A stretch of 64,000 nucleotides of DNA, from NCBI GenBank assembly GCA_030550275.1, contig JAUQPR010000004.1, positions 62,001 to 126,000 of the forward strand, written 5' to 3'. The notes beneath the pieces are model-generated. The model saw nothing but the letters and a program-made list of their open reading frames with translations, was not told the DNA's origin and ran no database searches. The position numbers and the translations under genes were made by a program. The first letter of the stretch is position 1. Each line of letters starts with the position of its first letter. Source of the DNA: Bacteroidota bacterium. GTDB lineage: Bacteria; Bacteroidota; Ignavibacteria; Kapaibacteriales; HRBIN21. Below are positions 57,413 to 64,000 of this stretch, in pieces.

Positions 57413-58438
57413 ATGAGAACGATCCTGGTCACCGGTGGGGCGGGCTTCATCGGCAGCCATCTGGTCCGCTACCTCCTGCAGCAGCCTGGGGTGCGCGTGG
57501 TCAATCTGGATGCGCTCACCTACGCCGGGGAGCTGCAGCGGCTGTCCGAGCTGGAGGGCGAACCGCGCTACGTGTTCGTCCACGGGCGCATCGAGGATGA
57601 GGAGCTGGTTGCCCAGGTGTGCCGGCGCTACGAGGTCGAAGGCATCATCAACTGCGCGGCGCAGACGCATGTGGATCGTTCAATCCTGCGGGCGGATGCC
57701 TTCGTCGAGACCAATGTCCGTGGCACGTACGCCCTGCTGCAGGTAGCGCGGCAGCAGCGCTTGCGGCGCTTTCTGCAGCTCTCCACCGACGAGGTCTACG
57801 GCGAAGCCTCCGAGGGATTCCGCTACGCCGAGGATAGCCCCCTGCAGCCCAGCTCGCCGTATGCTGCAACGAAGGCGGCAGCAGACCATCTGGTGAGTGC
57901 GTTTGTGCGGACCTACGGGGTGCCGGCCTTCATCGTGCGCAGTTGCAATGTGTACGGACCGTACCAGTTCCCCGAGAAGCTCATCCCGATGAGCATCTGC
58001 AACGCGCTCTGCGATGAGCCGATCCCGCTCTACGGCGATGGGCTGCAGCGTCGGGAGTGGCTCTACGTGGAGGACCTGTGCCGGGCGCTGTGGCTGCTCT
58101 ATGAGCGCGCAGAGCCGGGGAGGGTCTACAACGTCAGCAGCCAGGAGGAGCGGAGCAATCTGGAAGTCGTGCAGGCAATCCTGCAGCTTCTGGGGAAGCC
58201 CCAGGAGTTGATTCGCCCTGTTCCGGATCGACCCGGGCATGACCGGCGCTACGCAATGGAGAGCCAAAGGGTTGCTGCTTTGGGATGGCGGGCAGAGGTC
58301 CCCTTCGCGGAGGGGCTGCAGCGGACGGTGCGCTGGTACATCGAGCATCGCCCGTGGTGGGAGCGATTGCGCGCGGCGGAGTACGCGCAGTACCGTCGGC
58401 AGTGGTACGAAGGCTATCTGCACAGTGGGCAGCGATGA
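57413..58438 (+). CDS. rfbB: dTDP-glucose 4,6-dehydratase (RmlB-like)
   Basis: 341 residues from the ATG at 57413 (MRTILVTGGAGFIGSHLVRYLL). NAD loop GGAGFIG; LDALTYAGELQRL and INCAAQTHVDRSI are RmlB hallmarks; catalytic STDEVYGE and SPYAATKAAADH (Tyr-x3-Lys); RSCNVYGPYQFPEKLIP; GDGLQRREWLYVEDLCRAL. It makes dTDP-4-keto-6-deoxyglucose for rhamnose or other deoxysugars. rfbA/C/D are not adjacent, so a UDP-sugar version is conceivable. First gene of the second polysaccharide locus; its stop overlaps the next start (ATGA). Confidence 0.92.
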   Translation: MRTILVTGGAGFIGSHLVRYLLQQPGVRVVNLDALTYAGELQRLSELEGEPRYVFVHGRIEDEELVAQVCRRYEVEGIINCAAQTHVDRSILRADAFVETNVRGTYALLQVARQQRLRRFLQLSTDEVYGEASEGFRYAEDSPLQPSSPYAATKAAADHLVSAFVRTYGVPAFIVRSCNVYGPYQFPEKLIPMSICNALCDEPIPLYGDGLQRREWLYVEDLCRALWLLYERAEPGRVYNVSSQEERSNLEVVQAILQLLGKPQELIRPVPDRPGHDRRYAMESQRVAALGWRAEVPFAEGLQRTVRWYIEHRPWWERLRAAEYAQYRRQWYEGYLHSGQR

Positions 58439-59778
58439 GCACTCCATCAACACTCGCGAAGCGCTTGCTGCACAAGGTGCGGCAGCGGAAGCTGTCCGTT
58501 GGTGTCCTCGGGCTGGGCTATGTCGGGCTTCCACTGGCGGTGGAGTATGCCCGCGCGGGGGTTCGGGTGTTCGGCTTTGAGCTCGACCCTGAGAAGGTCG
58601 CCCTGCTGCAGCAGGGCAGGTCCTACATCAAAGATGTCCCGACCGAGCAGGTCCAGGCCGTGGTAGCTCAACAGCGACTCATTGCCACAAGCGACTTCCG
58701 TCATTGCGCCGTGTGCGATGCGCTCTTCATTTGTGTACCGACCCCGGTGACGGCGAACAAGGACCCTGACCTCTCCTTTGTGCTGGGCGCCGGGGAAGCG
58801 ATTGCACAGCACCTGCGCGCAGGGCAGCTGGTCGTGCTCAAGAGCACCACCTTCCCCGGCACAACCGAGGAGTACCTGCGCCCGGTGCTGGAGCGGAGTG
58901 GATTGACGGCGGGGCGAGATTTCTTCCTGGCGTTTTCGCCGGAGCGGGTGGACCCGGGCAATCGCAAATGGACCACCGCCAACACGCCCATCCTGGTTGG
59001 GGGGCTGACGCCCCTGTGCACACAGGTGGCAGCCGAGGTGTTGCGGATTGCCATCGAGCAGGTGATCCCGGTGAGTTCGCCGCGGGTTGCCGAGCTGGCG
59101 AAGCTGCTGGAGAACATCTTCCGCAGCGTCAATATCGCGCTGGTCAACGAACTGGCACAGCTGTGCGACCGCATTGGGGTCAATGTCTGGGAGGTTGTCG
59201 AAGCCGCGGCAACCAAGCCCTTCGGCTTCATGCCCTTCTATCCGGGTCCGGGCATCGGTGGGCATTGCATCTTGGTGGACCCGTACTACCTGGCGTGGCT
59301 GGCGCGGCGCTATGACTTTGTGACCAACTTCGTCACGCTGGCAGCCGAGGTCAACGAAGCTATGCCCTTCTACGTGCGCGATATGATCGAGCGCGAGATT
59401 GCGCGCTTGCCGATCGCCTTGGAGCGCGCCCGGATTCTTGTCCTCGGCGTTGCATTCAAGCGCGATGTGGACGACCTGCGCCATTCGCCGGCGCTCAAGA
59501 TTATGGAGCTCCTCCGCAGCGATGGGGTGCGGTACCTGAGCTACTACGACCCCTACATCCCGCGCGTGACCGTTGCCGGCGAGGAGTTGCGCTCCCTGCC
59601 GGAGCTCTCCCCGCGCCGTCTTGCCCGCTACGACATTGTGGTGATTACGACCGACCACACGTGCGTGGACTATGAGCTGGTGTGCCGCCACAGCCGCGTG
59701 GTCATCGATACGCGGAACGCCTGTCGGGTGGTAGCCAACCCTCGGGCGAGGGTGGTCCTGCTCGGGGCTGGGCGATGA
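58435..59778 (+). CDS. UDP-N-acetylglucosamine/UDP-glucose 6-dehydrogenase family (WbpA/WecC-like)
   Basis: 447 residues from the ATG at 58435. NAD loop VGVLGLGYVGLPLAVEYARAGVRVFGFELD; VPTPVTANKDPDLSFV, LKSTTFPGTTEEYL, AFSPERVDPGN; the nucleophile Cys278 in GPGIGGHCILVDPYYLAW; C-terminal VLGVAFKRDVDDLRHSPALKIMELL. The YVGLPLA and FSPERVDPGN motifs are typical of UDP-GlcNAc/ManNAc dehydrogenases (WbpA, WecC). The next gene is a UDP-GlcNAc 2-epimerase, so UDP-N-acetylhexosaminuronic acid is a likely product. Start codon overlaps the rfbB stop. Confidence 0.93.
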   Translation: MSTPSTLAKRLLHKVRQRKLSVGVLGLGYVGLPLAVEYARAGVRVFGFELDPEKVALLQQGRSYIKDVPTEQVQAVVAQQRLIATSDFRHCAVCDALFICVPTPVTANKDPDLSFVLGAGEAIAQHLRAGQLVVLKSTTFPGTTEEYLRPVLERSGLTAGRDFFLAFSPERVDPGNRKWTTANTPILVGGLTPLCTQVAAEVLRIAIEQVIPVSSPRVAELAKLLENIFRSVNIALVNELAQLCDRIGVNVWEVVEAAATKPFGFMPFYPGPGIGGHCILVDPYYLAWLARRYDFVTNFVTLAAEVNEAMPFYVRDMIEREIARLPIALERARILVLGVAFKRDVDDLRHSPALKIMELLRSDGVRYLSYYDPYIPRVTVAGEELRSLPELSPRRLARYDIVVITTDHTCVDYELVCRHSRVVIDTRNACRVVANPRARVVLLGAGR

Positions 59779-60875
59779 AGAAGCGGATCCTCTCCGTCGT
59801 CGGCGCCCGCCCAAACTACATGAAGGTAGCGCCGTTGCATCGAGCGCTTGCAGCGTATGGGGAGCGCGTGGAGCATATGCTCGTGCATACCGGGCAGCAC
59901 TACGATGCGGAGCTTTCGGACATCTTCTTCGAGGAGCTGCGCTTGCCGCCACCGGTGCACTTCTTGGGCGTGGGCTCGGGAACCCATGCCGAACAGACGG
60001 CACGGGTGATGCTGGCGTTCGAGCCGGTCTGCATGGAGCTGCACCCAGACCTGGTGGTCGTCGTCGGCGATGTCAACTCCACCCTGGCGTGCGCGTTGAC
60101 GGCGGTCAAGCTCGGTATTCCGCTTGCCCATGTGGAGGCGGGGCTGCGCAGCTTCGACCGCACGATGCCGGAGGAGATCAACCGTGTGGTGACCGATGCC
60201 GTTGCGGACTATCTCTTTGCAACCGAGCCCAGCGCGGTGGAGAACCTGCGCCGCGAGGGGGTGCCGCAGGAGCGCATCTTCCTGGTCGGCAACACGATGA
60301 TTGACTCCCTGCAGTCTGTGCTGCCCGCAGCCCGGGCACATCCCATTCGGGAGCAGTTGGGGCTGCTGCCGCGGAGCTACGCTGTTGTCACGCTCCATCG
60401 CCCCAGCAATGTGGATGTGGCGCAGCAGTTGGGCTTTCTGCTGGAGGCGCTGCGTCAGCTTGCCCAATGGCGGTGCGTGGTCTTCCCAATGCATCCACGG
60501 ACGCGGACAGCCGTACAGCGCTTTGGACTGGAGCCACTGCTGGCGCACGAGAATATCCGTGTGCTGCCTCCGCTGGGCTATGTGGAGTTTCTCGCCCTGG
60601 TGGTGGAGGCGGATTTCGTGATGACCGATTCCGGCGGAATCCAGGAGGAGTGCACCTACGTGGGGATTCCGTGCCTGACACTGCGGACCACAACGGAGCG
60701 TCCAATCACGTGCCAGGTGGGCACAAACCTTTTGGTGCCGCCGGAGCCGGAGCTGCTGTCTGCAGCGCTGGAGCTGCTCCGCTCCGGGTATCGCAAACAG
60801 GGCATAGTCCCACCGCTATGGGATGGGCATGCGGCAGAACGCATTGCGCAGATTCTTGTGCAGCAGTGTCTGTAG
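59775..60875 (+). CDS. wecB: UDP-N-acetylglucosamine 2-epimerase (non-hydrolysing)
   Basis: 366 residues from the ATG at 59775. SVVGARPNYMKVAPLHRAL, VHTGQHYD, VVVVGDVNSTLACALTAVKLGIPLAHVEAGLRSFDRTMPEEINR, VVTLHRPSNVD, MHPRTRTAVQRF and TDSGGIQEECTYVGIPCLTLRTTTERP are all family blocks. Converts UDP-GlcNAc to UDP-ManNAc. Overlaps the dehydrogenase gene (ATGA) and the exporter gene (53 bases), so the supply of ManNAc or its uronic acid and the export are translationally linked. Confidence 0.95.
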   Translation: MKKRILSVVGARPNYMKVAPLHRALAAYGERVEHMLVHTGQHYDAELSDIFFEELRLPPPVHFLGVGSGTHAEQTARVMLAFEPVCMELHPDLVVVVGDVNSTLACALTAVKLGIPLAHVEAGLRSFDRTMPEEINRVVTDAVADYLFATEPSAVENLRREGVPQERIFLVGNTMIDSLQSVLPAARAHPIREQLGLLPRSYAVVTLHRPSNVDVAQQLGFLLEALRQLAQWRCVVFPMHPRTRTAVQRFGLEPLLAHENIRVLPPLGYVEFLALVVEADFVMTDSGGIQEECTYVGIPCLTLRTTTERPITCQVGTNLLVPPEPELLSAALELLRSGYRKQGIVPPLWDGHAAERIAQILVQQCL

Positions 60876-62583
60876 CGCGCTCCTGGGGGGCACTGCGGCA
60901 GTAGCGCAGCAGGGGGCGGCTTCCCCGCTGAGCCTGTGGCAGCTGCTGGAGCAGGTTACCCCGGGGCAATCGGCGCGGATGGTGTTGCCGGAGTTGCCGC
61001 CGGCAGACCATGTCGTCAGCGCCGAGCACTACGTTGTGGGTCCCGGTGATGTGCTGCTGCTGCAAATCGTTGCCCCGGTGGTGCAGGAGCATGTGCTGGT
61101 GGTCTCGCCCGATGGCGAACTGTTGCTGCCGCGGATTGGGGCGCTCTCCGTTCAGGGTCGGACGTTGGCGTGGGTGCGCAGCGAGGTCGAACGCCGAGTG
61201 CGGGAGCGCAATCCCAAGGCAGAGGCGGTTGTGCTGTTGCAAAAGGCGCGAACGGTGCTGGTGACCGTGCGCGGGTACGTGCGCTTCCCTGGGGTCTACG
61301 CGCTGCCGGCAACGGTGAGGGTTTCCACCGCTGTGCGCTTGGCAGTGCTTGGGCGAATGGAGCAATCGGGGCAAAAGCCCGGAATGGCTTCCCCACCGGT
61401 GGCGAGCATGCAGCAGTTGGAACGGGCTGAGTACGAGCCCAGCGCTGTGCCCTTCCTGCCGAGCTACTGCACGCGCAACATCCTTCTGCGCTACGCCGAT
61501 GGGCACATGGCAGTGGCGGACCTGGAGCGGGCGCGCGCACTGGGCGATGTGGCTGCCGATCCCCCCGTGCGCGAGGGGATGGAGATCGTGGTTCCGGAAC
61601 CGCTGCCGGAGTATCCCGTGCTCTCGATTGCCGGGGCGGTGCGGATGCCGCTGCGCCTTGCCTATCGGGAGGGGGATCGACTCAGCCTGCTGCTGCGCTT
61701 GTGCGGAGGGCTTGACCTCGAACGGGCAGAGCCGTTTGTGCTGGTGTATCTCCCGCAGCAGCCGGTGCAGCGGGTTGAGCTGGATTCAGCGGGGATGCCA
61801 CTGCGCGATGTGGTCTTGCCTGCGGGCAGCGCCGTCGTGGTACCGGAGCGACCGATTGCAGGAGCCCGCGCCACCGGAGTTGCTACCGTCCTTGGGGCGG
61901 TTGCCCGTCCGGGGGCGTACCCTATCGAACCAGGGCGTACGCGCTTGCGCGAGCTCCTGGAGCGTGCCGGAGGTGTGTTGCCGGAAGCGGTGCTGGAGCT
62001 TGCCTATATCCGACGCCAGCCACCGGCGAGCCTGGCTGCCGATGTGCGGCTCCCTTCGGAGGTGCAGCTCTACGAGCGCTTCCTCTACAGCGATCTGCGC
62101 CTGGAGGACACCGTGCGCTACGCCTTAGAGATGCGGCTGCGGCGCTCGCGGGTTGCGTGCGATTTCGTTGCGCTCCTGCGCAGAGGGGATGAGCGGCACA
62201 ACATCGTGCTGGAGGATGGCGACCAGATCGTCATCCCCTTGCAGGGCAGATATGTCTACGTGGGTGGCATGGTGCGCGTGCCAGGATTTGTGCGGTACGA
62301 ACCCGGGCGTCCGGTGGAGTGGTACATCGAACAAGCCGGCGGATACAGCAGCGCTGCCGATCCGAAGCGGTTACGCATTCTGCGCGGCAGTTCCTACACG
62401 TGGCTGCGCCCTCGCGAAGCCGGCGCGCCGCAGCCCGGGGATGAGATCTACGTCCCTGGGCAGCTGGATGTGCCTGCGTGGGCGGAGAAGCAAGCTGAGC
62501 TGCAGTTGTATACGGTGCTGACCGGCGCTGTGTCTACGTTGACCTTTGTGCTGGCGACGATTGTGAACCTGCTGCGCCGATAG
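60823..62583 (+). CDS. Wza-like polysaccharide export protein with SLBB domains
   Basis: 586 residues; a second ATG at 60829 is possible. Signal peptide NALRRFLCSSVCSALLGGTAAVAQ without an obvious lipobox. Poly_export domain at about 65-150 (VVGPGDVLLLQIVAPVVQEHVLVVSPDGELLLPRIG). SLBB-type beta-grasp units at about 150-215, 262-345, 350-420 and 470-540 (VYVGGMVRVPGFVRYEPG). A hydrophobic C-terminal helix (VLTGAVSTLTFVLATIVNLL) may anchor it in the outer membrane as Wza does. The first 53 bases overlap wecB; the last 50 overlap the convergent GT2 gene. Four SLBB units are more than in E. coli Wza (two). Confidence 0.9.
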   Translation: MGMRQNALRRFLCSSVCSALLGGTAAVAQQGAASPLSLWQLLEQVTPGQSARMVLPELPPADHVVSAEHYVVGPGDVLLLQIVAPVVQEHVLVVSPDGELLLPRIGALSVQGRTLAWVRSEVERRVRERNPKAEAVVLLQKARTVLVTVRGYVRFPGVYALPATVRVSTAVRLAVLGRMEQSGQKPGMASPPVASMQQLERAEYEPSAVPFLPSYCTRNILLRYADGHMAVADLERARALGDVAADPPVREGMEIVVPEPLPEYPVLSIAGAVRMPLRLAYREGDRLSLLLRLCGGLDLERAEPFVLVYLPQQPVQRVELDSAGMPLRDVVLPAGSAVVVPERPIAGARATGVATVLGAVARPGAYPIEPGRTRLRELLERAGGVLPEAVLELAYIRRQPPASLAADVRLPSEVQLYERFLYSDLRLEDTVRYALEMRLRRSRVACDFVALLRRGDERHNIVLEDGDQIVIPLQGRYVYVGGMVRVPGFVRYEPGRPVEWYIEQAGGYSSAADPKRLRILRGSSYTWLRPREAGAPQPGDEIYVPGQLDVPAWAEKQAELQLYTVLTGAVSTLTFVLATIVNLLRR

Positions 62584-63361
62584 GCGGGAAATGCAGTGGG
62601 AAGCGCAGTTGTGGCACCGGGCGACGCACCAGTTGCCCCAAGCGTCGCAGAGGTTTGAGCAGTGGGACAGCGAAGCTGCCGCTCAACCCATTGCGCCGCC
62701 ATGCCTGCCAGCATTCCCAATTGCCGCGCAGGATGTTACGCAGCGAAGCATTGCTGACGCCGCCGGCGTCCATGGCAACCAGGACGCGTGGGATATAGCC
62801 AACCCGAATCCGGTGGCGCAGCAGCAAGCGCAGCATCAGCTCGTAATCGGCAGCGATACGGTAGCGCAGGTCGAACCCTCCGAAGCGCTCGTAGAGCTGG
62901 CGGCGTGCAAAGAAGGTCTGATGCGGCGGCATCCAGCCCAGCAGGTACTTCCACGGGCGGTACGCGCCGGCATGCCAGTAGCGCAGCAGCCGCCCCTGCG
63001 GAGTGAGGAAGACAACGTCGCCGTAGCAGGCGTCAATATCGCTGTGCTGGAAGAGCGTGGCAATATCCTGCAGTACGTGGGGGTCAACGTAGCGGTCGTC
63101 GGCGTTGAGGAAGCCAACGATATCGCCCGTAGCATGGCGCAGCCCTTTGTTCATGGCGTCGTAAATGCCGCGATCGGGCTCGCTGATGAGCAGGCTCAGG
63201 TGCGGGCGGTAGCGCTCCAGGATGGAGCGGGTCGGCTCTCCAGAGCCCCCGTCGATGATGATGAGTTCGAGCTCATGCTCGGTCTGCTGCGCCAGCACCG
63301 AGGCGATGGCGCGCTCCACGCGCGGGTCGTTGAGCACGACGGTGATGATGGAGATCCGCAT
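62534..63361 (-). CDS. GT2-family glycosyltransferase
   Basis: 275 residues from the ATG at 63361 (MRISIITVVLNDPRVERAIASV). GT-A motifs: LELIIIDGGSGEPT, SEPDRGIYDAMNKGLRHATGDIVGFLNADDRY (the DRGIYDAMNKG and ADD metal motif common in WcaE/WbbN-like transferases), then HQTFFARRQLYERFGGFD and YRIAADYELMLRLL. Usually adds a sugar to lipid-linked glycans; donor unknown. It is the only minus-strand gene of the second polysaccharide locus, and its tail overlaps the Wza-like gene by 50 bases. Confidence 0.9.
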   Translation of the reverse strand: MRISIITVVLNDPRVERAIASVLAQQTEHELELIIIDGGSGEPTRSILERYRPHLSLLISEPDRGIYDAMNKGLRHATGDIVGFLNADDRYVDPHVLQDIATLFQHSDIDACYGDVVFLTPQGRLLRYWHAGAYRPWKYLLGWMPPHQTFFARRQLYERFGGFDLRYRIAADYELMLRLLLRHRIRVGYIPRVLVAMDAGGVSNASLRNILRGNWECWQAWRRNGLSGSFAVPLLKPLRRLGQLVRRPVPQLRFPLHFPPIGAAGSQSSPAQRST

Positions 63362-63388
63362 CGTGCAGGGCAGATGAGCCAACCGGCG

Positions 63389-63396
63389 CAAAAATA
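63389..63396 (-). promoter_or_regulatory. TAnnTTTG promoter box for GT2 gene
   Basis: Minus-strand TATTTTTG followed by CGCC, 27 bases before the ATG at 63361. It lies in the 56-base gap between the divergent GT2 and sugar-transferase genes. No plus-strand box was found there. Confidence 0.7.
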
Positions 63397-63417
63397 CAGC
63401 ACACCAAAGCACGGGCG

Positions 63418-64000
63418 ATGATGGTGCAGACGGCGGTTCGGCAGCAGCGTCGGCGGGCTGTTCAACGGCGGCGACGTTGGCTGTGGCGGCACAGCCCGAT
63501 TCTGTTCCAGCTCGGCGCCGATGTGCTCTCGGTTGCTGCTGCCACGGGGCTGTACCTGTGGGTGCGCTTCGGTTCGGGCTGGTTCGATGCCGTGGTGTAT
63601 CCGGGCGCTACCGAGGTGCTTGCGATCGTGGGAATGCTCACGCTATACTGGCTACTGCTGTTCTGGCTGTTCGGCTTGTACCAGAACTGGTACGTGCGCC
63701 CGCCGCTGGAGGAGCTGGGGGCGGTGCTCCGGATTACATTTGTGGGGATGCTGGTGCTCCTGCTGCTGGTCTGGGGCGACAGCGGGGAGTTCTACCGCAA
63801 GAACTTCCGCGCCGTGGGAGCCATCTACTGGGGGATGCTCCTGCTGGGAGTGAGTGCGGGGCGGTTGCTGGTGCGCGCTCTGCAACGCTGGCTGCGCCGC
63901 CGAGGGATTGTGCGCATTCCAGTGCTGCTTGTGGGAACCGATGCCGGGCTGGAGCGCCTGCGGCAGGAGCTGCAGCGGATCCCCCACTGGGGCTACTCTC
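63418..64000 (+). CDS. Polyprenyl glycosylphosphotransferase (sugar transferase), 3' end outside window
   Basis: The frame stays open from the tandem ATGs at 63418/63421 to the window end (194 residues). After an Arg-rich start (QQRRRAVQRRRRWLWRH) come about four membrane helices (ILFQLGADVLSVAAATGLYLWV, ILTLYWLLLFWLFGLYQNW, ITFVGMLVLLLLVWG, AIYWGMLLLGVSAGRLLV) and then IPVLLVGTDAGLERLRQEL, the start of the CoA-binding-like domain. This order is that of WbaP/CpsE-like initiating transferases, which load the first sugar phosphate onto undecaprenyl phosphate. The catalytic C-terminal domain lies outside the window, so the call rests on the N-terminal layout. Confidence 0.8.
   Translation, partial: MMVQTAVRQQRRRAVQRRRRWLWRHSPILFQLGADVLSVAAATGLYLWVRFGSGWFDAVVYPGATEVLAIVGMLTLYWLLLFWLFGLYQNWYVRPPLEELGAVLRITFVGMLVLLLLVWGDSGEFYRKNFRAVGAIYWGMLLLGVSAGRLLVRALQRWLRRRGIVRIPVLLVGTDAGLERLRQELQRIPHWGYS

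Overview
The window is a very compact stretch of a GC-rich bacterial chromosome. It holds 53 protein genes (two cut by the window edges) and 3 tRNAs. I saw no rRNA, insertion sequence, prophage or CRISPR array, and no gap above about 170 bases. Three independent signs point to the Bacteroidota/Chlorobiota (FCB) group. First, thirteen boxes match the Bacteroidota -7 promoter element TAnnTTTG, nearly all just upstream of genes or tRNAs. Second, four exported proteins end in a domain resembling the type IX secretion (T9SS) sorting domain. Third, the gene set is of the right kind: fused gamma-alpha 2-oxoacid:ferredoxin oxidoreductase, a YpdA-like bacillithiol disulfide reductase, and an exported TldD/TldE-like pair. 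A Chlorobiota or Candidatus Kapabacteria-like organism is my best guess; this is inference from content, not from a database match.

Layout. 1-3626: a PpiD-like periplasmic foldase (5' end missing), then rqcH between two tRNA-Arg genes. 3712-11325: a polysaccharide operon (two GT4 glycosyltransferases, a large membrane protein, a Wzy-like polymerase/ligase, an asparagine-synthase-type amidotransferase). 11367-13667: acyl-CoA dehydrogenase, dut, lipB. 13701-20160, minus strand: hmgA; an operon nuoE / Rieske / haem-binding-type lipoprotein; a DUF2279 protein; an AtuA-family protein. 20227-26390: rodZ, two GT4 genes, an RlmD-type rRNA methyltransferase and an acyl-CoA carboxylase beta subunit. 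26440-29401: ribosomal protein S1 facing away from rpsF-rplI. 29418-35683: SDR epimerase, panD, a nucleotidyltransferase, gpmA and the TldD/TldE-like pair. 35740-41662: a Cys-rich membrane protein, tRNA-Cys, efp, accB, ftsY, a DGK1-like lipid kinase, ispE, glgA. 41708-52413: three T9SS-type secreted proteins interleaved with glyA, a GT39 protein, ypdA, adk and a GT2. 52410-57329: korAB facing away from a FAD reductase, and a small envelope protein. 57413-64000: a second polysaccharide locus (rfbB, UDP-sugar dehydrogenase, wecB, Wza-like exporter, GT2, and the start of a polyprenyl glycosylphosphotransferase).

The metabolism suggested is organotrophic: tyrosine/phenylalanine breakdown (HmgA), acyl-CoA oxidation and carboxylation (ACAD, MCC-beta-type subunit, AtuA), ferredoxin-linked oxidation of 2-oxoacids, glycogen synthesis and heavy investment in surface polysaccharide. 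Most notable are a Rieske iron-sulfur protein that appears to carry both a Tat signal and a T9SS sorting domain, beside nuoE and a lipoprotein with a CX3CH motif; a candidate small RNA at about 45259-45342; and the fact that seven of eight convergent gene pairs overlap tail to tail.
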